In this document: positions 13,001 through 25,675 of the stretch, piece by piece
How positions within the stretch are numbered: position 1 is the stretch's first letter
Layout: each line of letters begins with the position of its first letter
Source of the DNA: Spirodela intermedia
Taxonomy: Eukaryota; Streptophyta; Magnoliopsida; Alismatales; Araceae
Assembly (NCBI GenBank): GCA_902729315.2
Contig: LR746269.1
Location: 7,084,731 to 7,148,730, forward strand
Reading direction: 5' to 3'
DNA length: 64,000 nt
Notes under the pieces: model-generated
What the model was told of the DNA's origin: nothing
Database searches by the model: none
Seen by the model: only the letters and a program-made list of their open reading frames with translations
Made by a program: the position numbers and the translations under genes

Positions 13001-16000
13001 ACCCCACTGCCTTTGAACACTGAACGTTTTTAGGCATTTAACTCACTATTTAAATTCATAAGTGCATCACCCAATACTCATGCTCATTCTTCTCCTTCAT
13101 AAGAGGTGTCGCTAATGTTGCGGAAAGCTTTGCGTTTGACAAAGACATTCACATCTCACCATTCAGACATTCGAAAATGCGTTAGCACATTCAAGACTAC
13201 CCTTGCCTACGCAGCCTGAATGGCTGAGGAGTTCATTCTACTACTTGGCAACACCATAAATCTATGATATGAGCCAACCAGAAAAGGCAAGACATTAGGA
13301 ACTGTCTTTAGGACGAGATATGATGGGGAAACCAGCTGAAGTGAGAACGAGAGGAGCAATAACATAGGTTTTCCTCATACGTCCACAAAAAAATCCATTT
13401 GACATGGTGTGAGTTTATTGATGGCCCAACAAGTTGGTCCATTAGCAGTCTCATCAAGCAAGTTTGTTCGATGTATCAATCCACAAAATAATGTGTTTAT
13501 TACTTGATCTTAAGGATGTTGAGGCCTTAGAAAGATCTATACCATCGTGACTGACTGTGAACACACAAGGAGAGCTGACTGTTTATGTAATTGCATATTC
13601 CTCTCTTTCCATGTCTTTATACAGTAGAGGAGGGAATTTTATGATTAAAAAAAAGCCATTCCCCATACCCCACAAAGCCTAGCGCTGATCATGCTAATGG
13701 TATAAAAGTTTTCAGAAACAATAAAATGCCGGTATATCTATATTATATGAACAATGATATCATTGAGATAAAACCTCTAGTCAATATATATGATAAAATT
13801 TAGGATGGATGAATTTTTGGATTGAATCTCCCCCAAGGGGGGAAAAACAAGAAAATAAAAAACAACATAGTGAGCATATCTGAGGACAGGGAAGCTAGCT
13901 ACCCTCATATGACAAAACAAGAACTCATGCTGGATGGACCAGCGCAGAAGCAGACAAACAAATTCAGGGATAAAATTCTAGCAGTTCCACAAACACCATC
14001 ACAACTTCACAAACATCAAACAATTAGAAGACGTGTGAGCGCAGACTAAAATAAGAAAGCATTTTAAGGTTACAAATAATGGCTATCTCACCTGCCTCCA
14101 TTGGACAAGGTCAAATCCCTAAATAACTGAAGCTCAGCCGAATACAACTCTGACAAAAGACTCTGCTTTTGAGATGCGTTTCCCAATTGAAAAACGTGTT
14201 CAATAACTGAAGGAATAAAATAGGCATTTAGAATGTGATCCAAAACAACACATGTAATTATGCTACTACTGTTTCTACTCATCCTCTACCTATATTCTTC
14301 AATCTACACTGATAGTTCAACGACAAAAAATCATGATACATATCAATTCAGGTTCGAATAGTTACATAAAATGAAGATATTGCTATATGTGATTGCTTTG
14401 GCAACTTGTTTTCTTGGTTAGACTTTGTCATCCAGCAGGATGCAGAAATACTGATGCTAGCAACAAAATAAAATTGAGGATGGATTGACGTGGGAGGCAG
14501 TAGATGTCGTACTGTATTGCCATTAACTTCCTTTTGATACACACCTTTCCGTTTTTGACTGATTAGCCATGACTGAATGAGTAGAAGATAATTGAGGAAC
14601 TAAAAATCGATGCAGGGTTTCTTGTCAAAGGTTTGGTAACTACTAATAAACCTTACTCAATCATCTTCCTTGATTACTATAATTCAGATTTCAATTTTGT
14701 GGTCTTATTTTATCTTATGCCCCCCTCGTCTACCTTGATAATTCTTTCAGGAGAAAACACATTCTTCATGCATTTTTCTTCTTATGAGAGGCATTTCGTG
14801 TCAACCAACTTTCTAACAACTTTGCCTGCTAGATAAATCACATAAGTTGGAAATGATAGATTCTATATGAGGATGACAGAACACTGGGCACCTCCAATGT
14901 TGTATCTGGCACCAAATCGGCAATTTAAGTGAAAATAAGGAGCATAACTTTTAAGATGGTCCATCCATGATAATCGTACACCAAATTTTAACAAGAAAAC
15001 TAATTCGTGACAAACAAACTACGCAGAGAAGAAGACACAAGAAACCTGCACCCATACTATGCAGACATCAAAACTTGGTTCTGAAGATTAGGTCAAGTTG
15101 CTGGGTTGGGGTAAGAATAATGAACAGGATCTTTGCACAAATACTATGACATTAATATGTCCATAATATATCCTTAACGTGAATTACAGTTATTATGATA
15201 AAAATCCATACGAAACTTTACAACTTTTAAAGTACTCTTCATTTCCCTCTATAGCTGCAACCAAACAACGGTAAGACTTGGAAGAGAGATGCTCAACAGG
15301 CAATGCAGCAGCAACCCCAAAGTGAGGAATAGAAGGAAGAGAGACCGACAACAATAAGTCCATGCACTTGTGAAGCTTGTTCGTGATGATTCCACATCAT
15401 CAATTTGAGGGCAGTATAACTTTTTGTTCATATGAAAGCCTATGTGAGTTATTCCTTAAAGAAACTAATAGCTTGTCGACCTCCCACTCGGGAAATCGTC
15501 CATTCATCTTTCATTTAATGGGGAAAAGGGAAAACAGCAGATATTTTTTCGGTCATTTTCAGGAAGGAAACGACTTTTTTACACAATTTTCACATACCGA
15601 CAGATCCAACCATGTGCCGAAGGAGAGAAGCGACCTTCCCATGAAGAGAGGAGATGAAGCCATCCAGTTGTTTCTTCGTGGCTGTGAAGAATGAATACGT
15701 CAAAATTCACAAAATTATGGGTAAATAGACATTCTTTTTCGAAGCAAAAGCATACCACTGTCCAGCATTTTCTTCACAAGATGAACTCCATAAACATTAC
15801 GGGAGAGAGCAAGAAGATGTGGTTGAAGCTCTAGAAAAACAGCTTCCCTTTCTGCTTGAGAACAGTATTTGATGCATGTCTGTCAAAGGCATAGAGCCAC
15901 ATTATAAGAAAATATATCATCATGAAAAGATCCACAGTGATTGACACAGAGTTGAATTTTTTTCGCTCGTGATTATCAGCTGGGCATGAAATTGAAGGAA

Positions 16001-17459
16001 ATTATTTTACAAAATAAAATATATCAAAGTAGAATATTCACATAGAGAATGCAAACTTAAGCAACGATTCACAACTACCTCGCACTCATGCTGAACTACA
16101 ACAGTATCCCAGACTCTGGTATTGTTTTTTCAGAAAGGATAAAAAAGGCACCTAGTCTGATATTTGGCATCGAGTCTCCCTTAAAGTACAAAATCTTATG
16201 AAAGCGAAAGGAGGAAAGGGGAAGGCAATGACTCTGGACAGGCAGAGATTACTTGAAGAACACGTGATGAAACATGAGAGCTAGCAATTTCAGCAATCTT
16301 CCCAGCCATCTTCCGCAAAGCTTCACTTACTACCCTGAAGAGATGCTGAAGTGTCAGAATACAAGGAAAAAATCCCAAATATACATATATAAGGGGAAGA
16401 CACATACTTGGATCTGTCATCCTTGGCGATATTACGACGCCTCATTTTTTCCCATAGTAAAGCAAGCTCCTAACATTAAAGGGTTAGTATTCCATTACAT
16501 TTTGAACGATAACACAGCATTTTTTTACAAAGCAAGGGATGCATTACGATAAAACAAGAAACAATAAGAATGTCGGGAGGAGCAATAAATGGCATTTTTT
16601 CTGTTATCAAATGATGTGTACAGAACATGACAGAGCAGGACATGGACTCTGCCATTGTGAAAATAACAATTTTCAGCTCCAATAGAATTTGCATCACCAT
16701 ACACAATTGTGCTGCGCGGAAAGATAAAAGCCGGTAGCCCGTAATAAAAGTAACAATAAGTTTGTTCACTTTGAAATCAAAAGTTAGAAAATTATATTGC
16801 ATGTTTCAAGGGTGGAAATTTCCTCTACTATCAAAATTCTTAGCCAACATCACGTCTAACTATTTCCTGCCAGCATGTTGCACGGTAATCGGCCTTACTT
16901 GTTGAAGAGTATAATGCAGCTTTCTCTTCTTCTTCCTCGCCTCTGCCAATTCCTTCAAAAGGAAAAAAAAGAGCATTAGGGTCTCTTTACACATGCTTGC
17001 AAGTGTCGAATCACATAAGCAATCGGAGGCCCGCCTAGACTGTACGCTGTGCAGACGGACTCCTCGTTTCAAAATTAGTACAAAAAATAAGGTCTTTGAG
17101 GTCCCCACCTCAACTTCTACGCAATGAAATGGGAAAAAAAAAGAGCAGACAGAGTTAAAAACCTTAGCGACTAAGCGACTGTCTCTCTTGGAGAGGACCT
17201 CGGCCTTATCCCCAACAGAAGCGTCAGATTTACCAAACTTCGGCGGCGCTCTCTTCGAGTCCTTAGCCTGGGACGGCTTCGGCTTCGAATTTGGTGCGGA
17301 CTTCTTAAAACCCTTGGCCTGTGGAGATTTCGAGGAACCGGAGGGGATGTACTTCTGCTTCTTCGGGTCGGACGGCTTCTCCCCTCTTCCCCTGCCACCC
17401 GTCGACCCTCCACCGCGCTTCCTTTTCTTCGACAGACCCCGTTGCTCCTTCACCGCCAT
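2839..17459 (-). CDS. PUM24: Pumilio homolog 24-like (Puf/CPL-domain pre-rRNA processing factor)
   Basis: Seventeen exons give a 661-aa protein: 17459-17163, 16952-16899, 16469-16408, 16334-16253, 15879-15756, 15681-15598, 14206-14092, 11049-10899, 10817-10704, 8949-8878, 5789-5739, 5630-5580, 5472-5365, 5284-5120, 4898-4824, 3356-3112 and 2974-2839. The N-terminus (1-99) is Lys/Arg/Pro-rich, as expected of a nucleolar protein. Exons 2-3 give ELAEARKKKRKLHYTLQQ and WEKMRRRNIAKDDRSK. Puf-type repeats follow, such as IASSHVSSRVLQ, FLELQPHLLALSRNVYGVHL and HVGKVAQDQYGSL. The C-terminal CPL region has VFENFHSSRTIRKLIMDCP. PUM24/Puf6/PUM3 proteins act in the nucleolus in rRNA maturation; that role is taken from the family. 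The length fits. Exon 13 ends at a GC donor. Introns of about 3 kb (5790-8877 and 11050-14091) carry repeats. The gene is divergent from PDCD2. Confidence 0.95.
4019..4079. repeat. GA/GTGAGA microsatellite
   Basis: About 60 bases of GA dinucleotides with interspersed GTGAGA units, in the intron between the 4898-4824 and 3356-3112 exons of the PUM24-like gene. Confidence 0.9.
5285..5364 (-). other. GC-AG intron of PUM24-like gene
   Basis: This 80-base intron separates exon 13 (ending SVPSLCSK) from exon 14 (starting GKESEEVDTG). The donor reads CAAAG|GCAATT, with GC in place of GT, and the acceptor is TTTCCAG|GGTAAA. Both exons are phase 0. Reading through shifts the frame, so an intron is needed. 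The only in-frame GT nearby, TCT|GTACCT, is a poor donor and would drop PSLCSK. Confidence 0.75.
9684..10612. repeat. Inverted-repeat-bounded unit in PUM24 intron
   Basis: The left arm near 9684-9717 contains GTTTTAATATGAGCACA. The right arm near 10573-10612 contains its reverse complement, TGTGCTCATATTAAAAC. Homology continues outward (AAATGAT against ATCATTT) with a short gap. The arms bound about 0.93 kb. A MITE-like or other small DNA transposon remnant is possible, but I saw no clear target-site duplication and no coding sequence. Confidence 0.5.
10048..10300 (+). repeat. Diverged tandem duplication inside the inverted-repeat unit
   Basis: Two copies of about 105 bases lie at 10048-10152 and 10194-10300. 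Both have CTCAAAGGAAATCCAGA near the start and TTATCCTGTTTAG or TTATCCTGTTAG at the end, so the period is about 146 bases. They are intronic and non-coding. Confidence 0.65.
11358..11749. mobile_element. Solo LTR with 5-bp target-site duplication
   Basis: A 392-base block begins TGTTAAGCCCCG and ends GGGGAACCTATCA, giving the TG...CA ends of an LTR. It is flanked by identical ATTTG at 11353-11357 and 11750-11754. It is more GC-rich than the surrounding intron. No primer-binding site, internal region or second LTR adjoins it, which fits a solo LTR left by recombination between LTRs. The superfamily cannot be assigned from an LTR alone. It lies in the intron between the 14206-14092 and 11049-10899 exons of the PUM24-like gene. 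Confidence 0.75.
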
Positions 17460-19797
17460 GATCTTCCTCCTCTCCGAACGGCCGCCGCTCTACTCTGTGA
17501 GCTTCTTCAGGAGAGGACTCGCGTTAGGCTTTTGAGAGGGGTTTACAGAACTGCCCAACTCCGTACACGCAGTATTCGATGTTGTCCCGGTATATTACAT
17601 AACGTTCCTCATTTAGTTTAATATTTTTATCTATACCATGCTTACAACAATATTGTTCCCATATACAATAAATAGGGACCCTGAGGCCTATTCATGGGTT
17701 TATACATACACACCATTAGGACCCCTAAGGTTTTTTATTACATTGGATAAATATTTGACGATTTGAAAAAACCAAGCTTGTAGTGTGATTTTTATAACAA
17801 AGATCACTGATTATCTATTTTATAGATAAAATAATAATAATCTACTTGAATATTTTACTTTATAAATATAATTATATATTTTCAACCCTCATCAATCTGG
17901 GTAAAAAAAAAACCTCCACGAATATAAAAAAATATTATTTATCAACGATGAGATAAATAAGGCTGGTACGGTCCCTAATATTTTCTTACTACATTTGGAT
18001 AAATATTTGGTGATTTCGAGAATCCAAGCTTGTGGTATGATTTTTATAACAAATATCACTTATTATATTATATATAATAATAATAATATGGCTTGCATAT
18101 TTAACTTTATAGTTAGAATTATATATTTTCAATAGTTATCACTCTGCGTTAAAAAAGAGGGGACCTCCATGAATCAAAATATTTATTATTTATCAACAAT
18201 GAGATAAATAGGGCCAATTTGGTCCCTAATATTTCTTAACTACATTTGGATAAATATTTGGTGATTTTAAGAATCCAAGCTTGTGGTGTGAATTATATAA
18301 CAAATACCCCATATTATATTATATATAATAATTTTAATACTCTAGTTTGATTATTTAACTTTATAGATATAATTATATTATTTTTATTAAAAGGACTTCC
18401 ATGAATCAATATTTATTATTTATTAACAATGGGATAGATTGTGGTCAATTAATCTGAAAAAAATGTATGACACTTCTTTATGTAGTGAAGGCTTTATTTG
18501 TATGCTTTTTTCAGATGGTATATTTTCCCTTGAATAATTTTGGATGGTAAAAGATAGGATATTTCTGGTCCCCAATTTTTTTTATTACATTTGGATAGTT
18601 ATTTGACGATTTTAAAAATCCAAGATTGTGGGGTGATTTTTATAACAAATATCACTGATTATATGTTATAAATATAAATAATAATACTTTGGCTTGCATA
18701 TTTAAATGTATATTTTTAATTATATATTTTCAACATTAATCAACCCTGGTAACACAAAGTGGACCAACATGAATCAAAATATCAACAATGAGATAAATAG
18801 GGTTGGACTGATTCCTACGATTTTTTTATTACATTTGGATAAATATTTTGTGATTTTAAAAATGCAAGTTCGTGGAGTATTTTTTTAAAGAAATATCACA
18901 GATTATGTATTTTATAGTTAAAAAATAACACTATGGCTTGCATATTTGGCTTTGTAGATAGAATTATATATGTTCAACACTTATCAATCTGGGTTTTAAA
19001 AAAAGGGATCTCCATTAATCAAAATATCCATTATTTATCAATTATCAGATAAATTGTGTTGAATTCATTTGAACAAAATATATAATATTTCTATATGTAG
19101 TGAAGGCTCTATTTGAATAGTTTTTCAGATTGTCTATTTTCCTTTGAACAATTTTGGTGGTAAAAGATGGGCCGGTCCAGTCCCTAATATTTTTTAATTA
19201 CAATTTGATAGATGTTTAACGATTTAAAAAATCCAAGCTCGTGGTGTAATTTTTATTGCTAATATCACTGATTATATATGTTATAAATAATAATAATAAT
19301 AATAATTTGAAAAATATTTAACGATTTAAAAATTCCAAGCTCGTGGTGTGATTTTTATAGCAAATATCACTGATTATATATGTTATAAATAAATAATAAG
19401 AATACTTTGGCTTGCATATTTAACTTTGTATATAGAATTATATATTTTCAACCCTATAAATCTGGATAAAAAAGGCAACTCCATGAATAAAAATATTCAT
19501 TATTTATCAACGCTGAGATAACTTTTGGTGAATTAATCTGAACAAAATATCTGATATTTATATATGCAGTAAATACTTTATTTGATTTTTGTTCGGATGG
19601 TCTATTTTCCTTTGAACAATTTAGGTGGCAGAATATAGGGCCGGTCTGGTCCATTAGCCGGCTGGGGAGCGACCCCGAAGGCCGGCGGCGGGAAGGCCAT
19701 TACTCCCACGACAGCAGAAGAAACCCCCCTGGCAGAAAAACCCTCCTCCACCCGCTTGGGCCTCCAAGCGCCGGCCGCAGGGTTCTGTGTACCGGAG
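17460..19797. promoter_or_regulatory. Divergent intergenic region between PUM24-like and PDCD2 genes
   Basis: The two start codons face away from each other across about 2.3 kb, so both promoters must lie here. Only about 200 bases at the PUM24 side and 145 at the PDCD2 side are not tandem repeat. No clear TATA box stands out among the AT-rich repeats. Confidence 0.6.
17690..19652 (+). repeat. AT-rich tandem array, units about 250 and 350 bp
   Basis: A degenerate unit recurs with cores starting near 17720, 17970, 18221, 18567, 18810 and 19180, plus a fragment at 19306. Each has GGTCCCTAATATTTTTT, ACATTTGGATAAATATTTG, then ATCCAAGCTTGTGGTGTGA, a TATAA-rich stretch, GGCTTGCATATTTAACTTT, and TTATCAACAATGAGATAAAT. 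Spacings are about 250, 250, 346, 243 and 370. The longer units carry an extra block of about 110 bases (GTAGTGAAGGCT...CAGATGG...TTTTCCTTTGAA), also present at the array end near 19530-19640. No reading frame is conserved between units, so this is satellite-like DNA. Confidence 0.9.
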
Positions 19798-22700
19798 ATG
19801 GCGACGCCCATGGAGGCCGAAGTCGAGGAGGCGAGGGTAGGGGATGGTCTCAGGTCTCTCCGGATTGATCCCGTCGACGCGGAGGGGGAAAGTGGCGTTA
19901 TGGATGCGGGGAATGGGGACGAAGGGGAAGAGGAGGAGGAAGGAGAAGAAGAAGAGGATGAAGAGGATGAGGAGGACGAGGACGAGGATGAGGAGTCCGT
20001 TACAACGCTTGGATTTCTGGAGGACCCGGAGAATTCTGAGACCCTCCTCCGGCACTTCTTCCCGAGCAAAGCCGGAGGCGTGCCCGTGCGACTCAAACCC
20101 CAGAGATCTGGCTTCTGCTGTTGTCTATATTTTGAGTATTTTCTGTAGCTGATGGAGTTTATATTATAATTGATCTCAGGCGTGGTTGGATCCAGTGAAC
20201 TTGCCGTCGGAGCAGTCCAGGAAGTGTGGGTTCTGTGGTGAGCCTCTGCAATTCCTTCTTCAGGTCAGCCGTCTGACTGCCAAACTCACCTATTGAAACT
20301 CATGAGTGTTTCTTTACTCAGGTCCTCGTTTCACGTGGGATACAATCATATTTCTTCGTATTTATGTGCGTTAGGTTTATGCTCCAATATCCGAGGAGGA
20401 AGCTACCTTCCACAGGACATTGTACGTGTTCATGTGCTCGTCTATGAAATGTCTTCTCCAAGACCAGCATGAGCAGTGGAAGCGCAGAGTGGATAATCCT
20501 TCTAGAAGGTGCCCACTACCCTTCTACACTCATGAGCCGTCTAACCCTTAAAGTGCACTTCTCTAACTGAGTTCAATCTACTTCGACCTCTGACGCATGT
20601 AAATGATGCATGAAGTGTGAAGGTCTTCCGTTGCCAGCTACCACGTTCTAATCCCTTCTACTCTAGTGAGCCTCCATTGTACGATGGCTCTGACAAGCCA
20701 TCGGGAGCTGGAGGTAACTATGTCTTCATTTTGTTCTCAAGACTGTGTCCATTTATTCCGAGCATATATACACACGATATCATGAAAATTCTCCAGAAAT
20801 CGTTACATCATTGATTAATCCTTTTTCTCAGTATCTTTTAACTATGCACTTGATTTTTCTAGTTTCTTCTTTTGGCACTTCACCATTTTTCCAGACAAAG
20901 CTCAAGGATATTTCATCCTACATTCTTCACACCTCATTTATTTGATATTGTTTCCATTATTTTGGTTCAATTGAAATTCTCAGTTTCAGTTGGCATCCAC
21001 CTCTGTGCACCTTTTCTTGTCAGCTCACCTTTGATTCTCCTTTCTTTGGGTTTGTTTGATAGTGCATACTATCGCATGGGTACTGTTCGATAATCTCAGT
21101 AAGCCACTTTAGAAGAGGAGAAAAATAGAAATGCCTTTGTGGATCCCTGCTTCCTGCATTCCTAATTCAACAGTGTTCTTTACATGATTTTTTTGTTGAT
21201 GCTGTCAGCCCCACTTTGTTGCTGGTGTGGCACGTGGAAAGGTGACAAACTATGCAGTAGTTGCAGGAGAGCACGTTATTGCTCGGAAAGACATCAGGTA
21301 ATCTTCTGAGAACCTAAGTAAACAGCAGTAATTAACTTTCTCTGCTGGAAAATATTAATGCTTCCCCTTTTCCTCCAGACTTTGCACTGGCGTTCAGGGC
21401 ATAAAAGTGACTGTCGTCAGTCTATTTCTTCTCAAACCAGTGACTCTATGCTGAATTGTAAAAAAGAAGAATTGGCAGAAACACATAAATGTTAGTGTCA
21501 ATTCTTCCTTTGTCGGGCTGGCTCATACTTTAAATGTCTCTAAACTGATTCGCTTGAGGTTGACAGTTGCCTGTAGGACGTTGTGGCCAGAATATGAGAT
21601 CATCAATGAGGATGAGTGTGTACAAGATGAGAAGATGACTGTGGATAATGGATCAAATCTCTCGTTAGTAGCCAAATCGGATGACACAAGCAAAGCATTT
21701 CAATCATGGTTTGACAAGTTTGAGGTGCAGTGCCGTTTATATATGTGTATACATTTATATTCCATTCTGTCTTTGTATATTTTTCCTGAATCGGTCTCTA
21801 ATTGGTTCAGGTAAATGATGATAAGAAAAGTTGGGCATCATTCCAAGAACGAATTGCTAATGCTCCCGAACAAGTCCTACGGTAAGTTTTGTTCCTTGTG
21901 CATGTTAAATATTTTTTGCATCAACTTTATTTTGTGTTGCTGTTGGAAAAGTTGGGCATCATTCTGTCCCTTTGCGCGTTCATGTGTGCACTTGCATGGA
22001 TGTAGAGATTGTCTTTTCTCTAGCCAAGTGAACGTTTACAATATTTTAATGATCATCAGCATAGTCACTTATTTTGGAAACATTAGTTATCTTTAATTGG
22101 GCTGTGGAAGGTGGGACTAGTTCTATTGAATTACGCTCTGTGTGTCTAATGTTCAGAAACAAGGAGGAAAGCCCATTAAAGTAGGTTATAATACCAGTTT
22201 ATGTTGTGAACTCATTTATCTTTGCTTCATGTGACCATACACTAATTGTAGTTGGTTCATTCTCTTCACTCTTTTTAACATCAGAGATTCCTATTGTGCT
22301 GACAGTAGAGGTACAGAAGTTTGAATCCCTCATAGTTTTCGTCTTTAATAGAAAAGCCAACTTATCTTAAGATTTTACCTGGCGACTTCATGTAATGTTT
22401 TGCCGACATTAATAAGCTTGCCATTTCTTAATTTGAGAAAACCGACCATGATAATTCCCCGTCATGAATTACAACAGATATAGCCGGGATGTGAGGGCAA
22501 AACCCTTATGGCCCTTGTCTGCAGGCAGGCCATCTAAAGCAGATATTCCTAAATGCAACTATTGTGGTGGCCCATTATGCTATGAATTCCAGGTGTGACG
22601 ATCTCCCTTTCTACGTTCTCTTTCAAGTTTCTCTTCATATATTATCGTACAGTCAGTTTTGCTGAACACCACTTCCGGTTGTTTAGCTATATTTATTCAT

Positions 22701-22943
22701 GTTTCTGATTTCTAATAGTATTTTTCTGGCTGTTTGTTCGTCACCGTGTATTAAAACTGTTATTCTGTTGTCTTGCAGATATTACCACAGTTGCTTTACT
22801 ACTTTGGCGTGAAAAATGATCCTGACTCTCTTGACTGGGCAACCATTTCTGTATTCACGTGCATGGCTTCATGTGAAGCAGGGATTGGCTACAAGGAGGA
22901 ATTTGCATGGGTTCAACTATCCACACCATCCGCCAGTATTTAA
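19798..22943 (+). CDS. PDCD2: Programmed cell death 2 (PDCD2) homolog, MYND-type zinc finger protein
   Basis: Ten exons give 437 aa: 19798-20085, 20180-20263, 20375-20508, 20616-20713, 21209-21297, 21379-21490, 21567-21724, 21811-21881, 22478-22592 and 22779-22943. The start is MATPMEAEV; an in-frame ATG 14 codons upstream (19756) is possible. An acidic Glu/Asp run lies near residues 40-65. The family block SVTTLGFLEDPENSE, RKCGFCGEPLQFLLQVYAPI and HRTLYVFMCSSMKC follow. The MYND finger (about 204-246) shows CCWC, CSSCRRARYC and HWRSGHKSDC. The PDCD2_C domain (about 320-432) has KPLWPLSAGRPSKADIPKC and PQLLYYFGVKNDPDSLDWA. Fungal and animal relatives assist ribosomal protein assembly; the same role here is inferred. 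The exon 7 acceptor (GACAG|TTGCC) is the only in-frame choice I found. Confidence 0.93.
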
Positions 22944-25121
22944 TACGCTTGATACACCAATTAGTTGCAAGGAAGAATTCCATAGTTTCTGGTAAATACA
23001 CATTAGCCATTCTCCAATGATAATTCACAGTATTCACGGTACTACACAGCTCTGTTTTTCTTTTAGGCAATGCTTGTCTTCTTCCTCCCTATATGGGATA
23101 ATTCCATGGAAGTTGTCATTGACATTTTGTGAAGTTGATTCTGAATAATTTTATAAATTAGCTGCGGAATAGATAAATGTTTCGGGTATGGTTCAGTTTG
23201 GTGTCCGTTGCATGGAATATTCTACTTGACTTCAATTTTAGCCTTGAGGGTATTTTACGATCTTGTCTTTCCTTTATAGTTTTTTTCAATGAGAAGGTCG
23301 CACATATGGCAGCTAGATTTTTTTTTCTGTGCGAACATCTTTGTTGAAACAGGAGAGTGTTAGGGCCTCAACTTCGTTGCCTCTCACGTATTTATAAATA
23401 AAGATACAGTGGCATTATGCTTTAAGACATAATATGGCGTGGCTTAATCCTCCCATATTCTGAATGATTCACTTGTTCACGATTATAGTTGGCCTACCAC
23501 ATCCATATTCGAATGGACCCTCTAACAATCTCTTCCAGTTTTCTTCCATTGTTCCTAGATTGTTGCATTTTGTAATATCTCATCCATTGTTTTGTCTGCA
23601 AAAAATTGTATGCCTAATAAAAAGTTGATGTGGAACTAGATGGTTAGGCGCACTAACCAGGATTTTATTTGGTGTGGAGATCTAATTTGAGAAATAAACT
23701 CCAGGAAGCTATCTGCTGTTGAGTTGGTATGTAGACAAGTCGCATTAAAGTAGCCAGATTTATGCTAAACTGAAGGAGCTCTTCCCATTGACATAAAGGG
23801 TGGTGACTACTTGCCTCTACGGAATAGGCGTACTTTGTTCTGCCTAAAGTTCATATAGATTAGAACCCAAAGCGAGCTGATCGAAAGGCTTCATTCTTTC
23901 TGATTGTTTTGATAATTGGGTTTTTCACTCGGCTAGGTCCATCCCTAGAATGAATTGGGCGGCCCAGAATCCCGGCTAATTACAGTTCCAATTGTGTCAT
24001 GAATTTGTGAACCATGGATGCAATTCAACCCAAGGCTTGTCTACCAGTGCGTCTATGTACAATAGCATCTCTTAGAGTAAAATATTATTCTTTCACAATG
24101 CTTGACTGATGATAGCCAATTTCGCAGGTAGGCCTTTCTTCCACTTCTGTCAGTGCTTCCCAGATTGCAACCCTAAATAGTTATTTCTTCAACCTATTCA
24201 AGATCAATCAACTGAATCTATCGCCTCATAAGAAGAGAATTTCGCAACGTCGGATTGCTCGGCTTTTCTATTAATGGCGAGAAGCACATTAAATAAGCTG
24301 ATGACGCTCTTTGGCTTACTATACTTGGAAAGCGGCTCCCACTCTGTGCTCTTATAGTTTTCTCCAATTATCCAAGTTTCAAGTTGATGTGAAATATTGT
24401 TTCTGACGTTAAATCATTGCAGCCCATATATCTGCAATTTTTTGTCATCGAAATCTGGTAATCATGAGTAATACAAAACCTTGGTAAGTAACAGATGACA
24501 TGCCGCGCAATAATGCAGAGGTCCAATACATATCTCACTTTTATTCACATTAAGAAATGTTCTTAATTTTTTATGGTTAATCTTGCAGTTTGGGCGAGGT
24601 ATTTACTGGGTACGGAACAGGCAGATAGCTCATAGATGATTTTGACGATGCACTTTGATGTTAATTACCAAAAAATAATAAAAATAATATGTCCGATTTA
24701 TTATTTTCCTTCACATTAGTGGATTCATGTCGGCTTTTTCATATAGGGGAGCATGAATCTGCTGCCTTTGCTTGAATATTCCTTTCAATTTATCAGACTT
24801 TCTTAATTTCTCAGAACTGTGAGCCACATTGTGTAATCATAGAAACAGGGGAATTGAGAAAAATCAGCAATTCTGACAGTTGACTTTGCCATCTCCTGAA
24901 TGCTACCTATCATGCTAATATTCTTTGTTTTCTTCATTGTATTTGCAATGCCGAATCCCTTGTACCATTATTTCTTAGGTTGATTACCTTGTTGGGCAAG
25001 ATGTTTGGACTCTATGGGTTTACTATTTTTGAGCAAAATATCCGCTAGACAGTTTATTCAGGTGAAGACATCAGATGCTTCATGGTTCCCGTAGTTTGGT
25101 TGTCCCTTCTCCCCTGTATGT

Positions 25122-25192
<71 letters not shown>

Positions 25193-25675
25193 TTTGCAGA
25201 CTAACTCTATAACATTCTTCAGCTTCCCTCTGTCCCTTAGTCTGTGATGGATAGAGACTTGTTCTACTTACGGCTCTAGATAAAGAACCGGTACTCCCAG
25301 AGCAAGCATCATGAGACATTTTTCCATGGTTGACTAAAAACTCCTCATCCTCATCATCCTCATCATCGTCGTCGTCGTTGTCGGCACAAGGTTTAAAAGG
25401 AGTGCTTCCTGCCCCAATAGTTGACTAATATTTTCCTTAATTAGTATCCAAAGATCAATGGGCGACCGTGGTTTCTATATGGAGCTGAGCGCTTGAAATA
25501 TTAGAGAGAAACTCCAAGGATCCATAAGGTCCTTCCCCTTCTAACACAGGCAGACAATCCGCTTCCCGACGTTGGGACTCTTGGGCCATTCCTCGTCTCT
25601 CGTAGACTCCTCAGAAGCCGCTCTGACCCGCCACAAAGTCAACGGAAGCAGAGAGAAAAAAATCGCTTCCCCGTC
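22944..25675. other. Intergenic spacer
   Basis: This is 2.7 kb of AT-rich DNA between the PDCD2 stop and the HMA-protein stop, so both 3' UTRs end here. It contains a GA microsatellite and, near 25330-25375, a CTCATC/GTCGTC trinucleotide-like run. No convincing gene was seen on either strand. Confidence 0.5.
25126..25190. repeat. (GA)n microsatellite
   Basis: About 32 uninterrupted GA repeats downstream of the HMA-protein gene. The short opposite-strand reading frame of Ser/Leu repeats is an artefact of the repeat. Confidence 0.95.

Noticed and set aside
16860-17459. 199-aa single-exon reading of the PUM24 start region
   Set aside because: It is read-through of the first intron. Splicing at AAG|GTTTTT to ELAEARKKK restores the family sequence.
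19602-20096. Minus-strand Ser-rich frame over the PDCD2 first exon
   Set aside because: It is complementary to the acidic GAG/GAN codon run of PDCD2.
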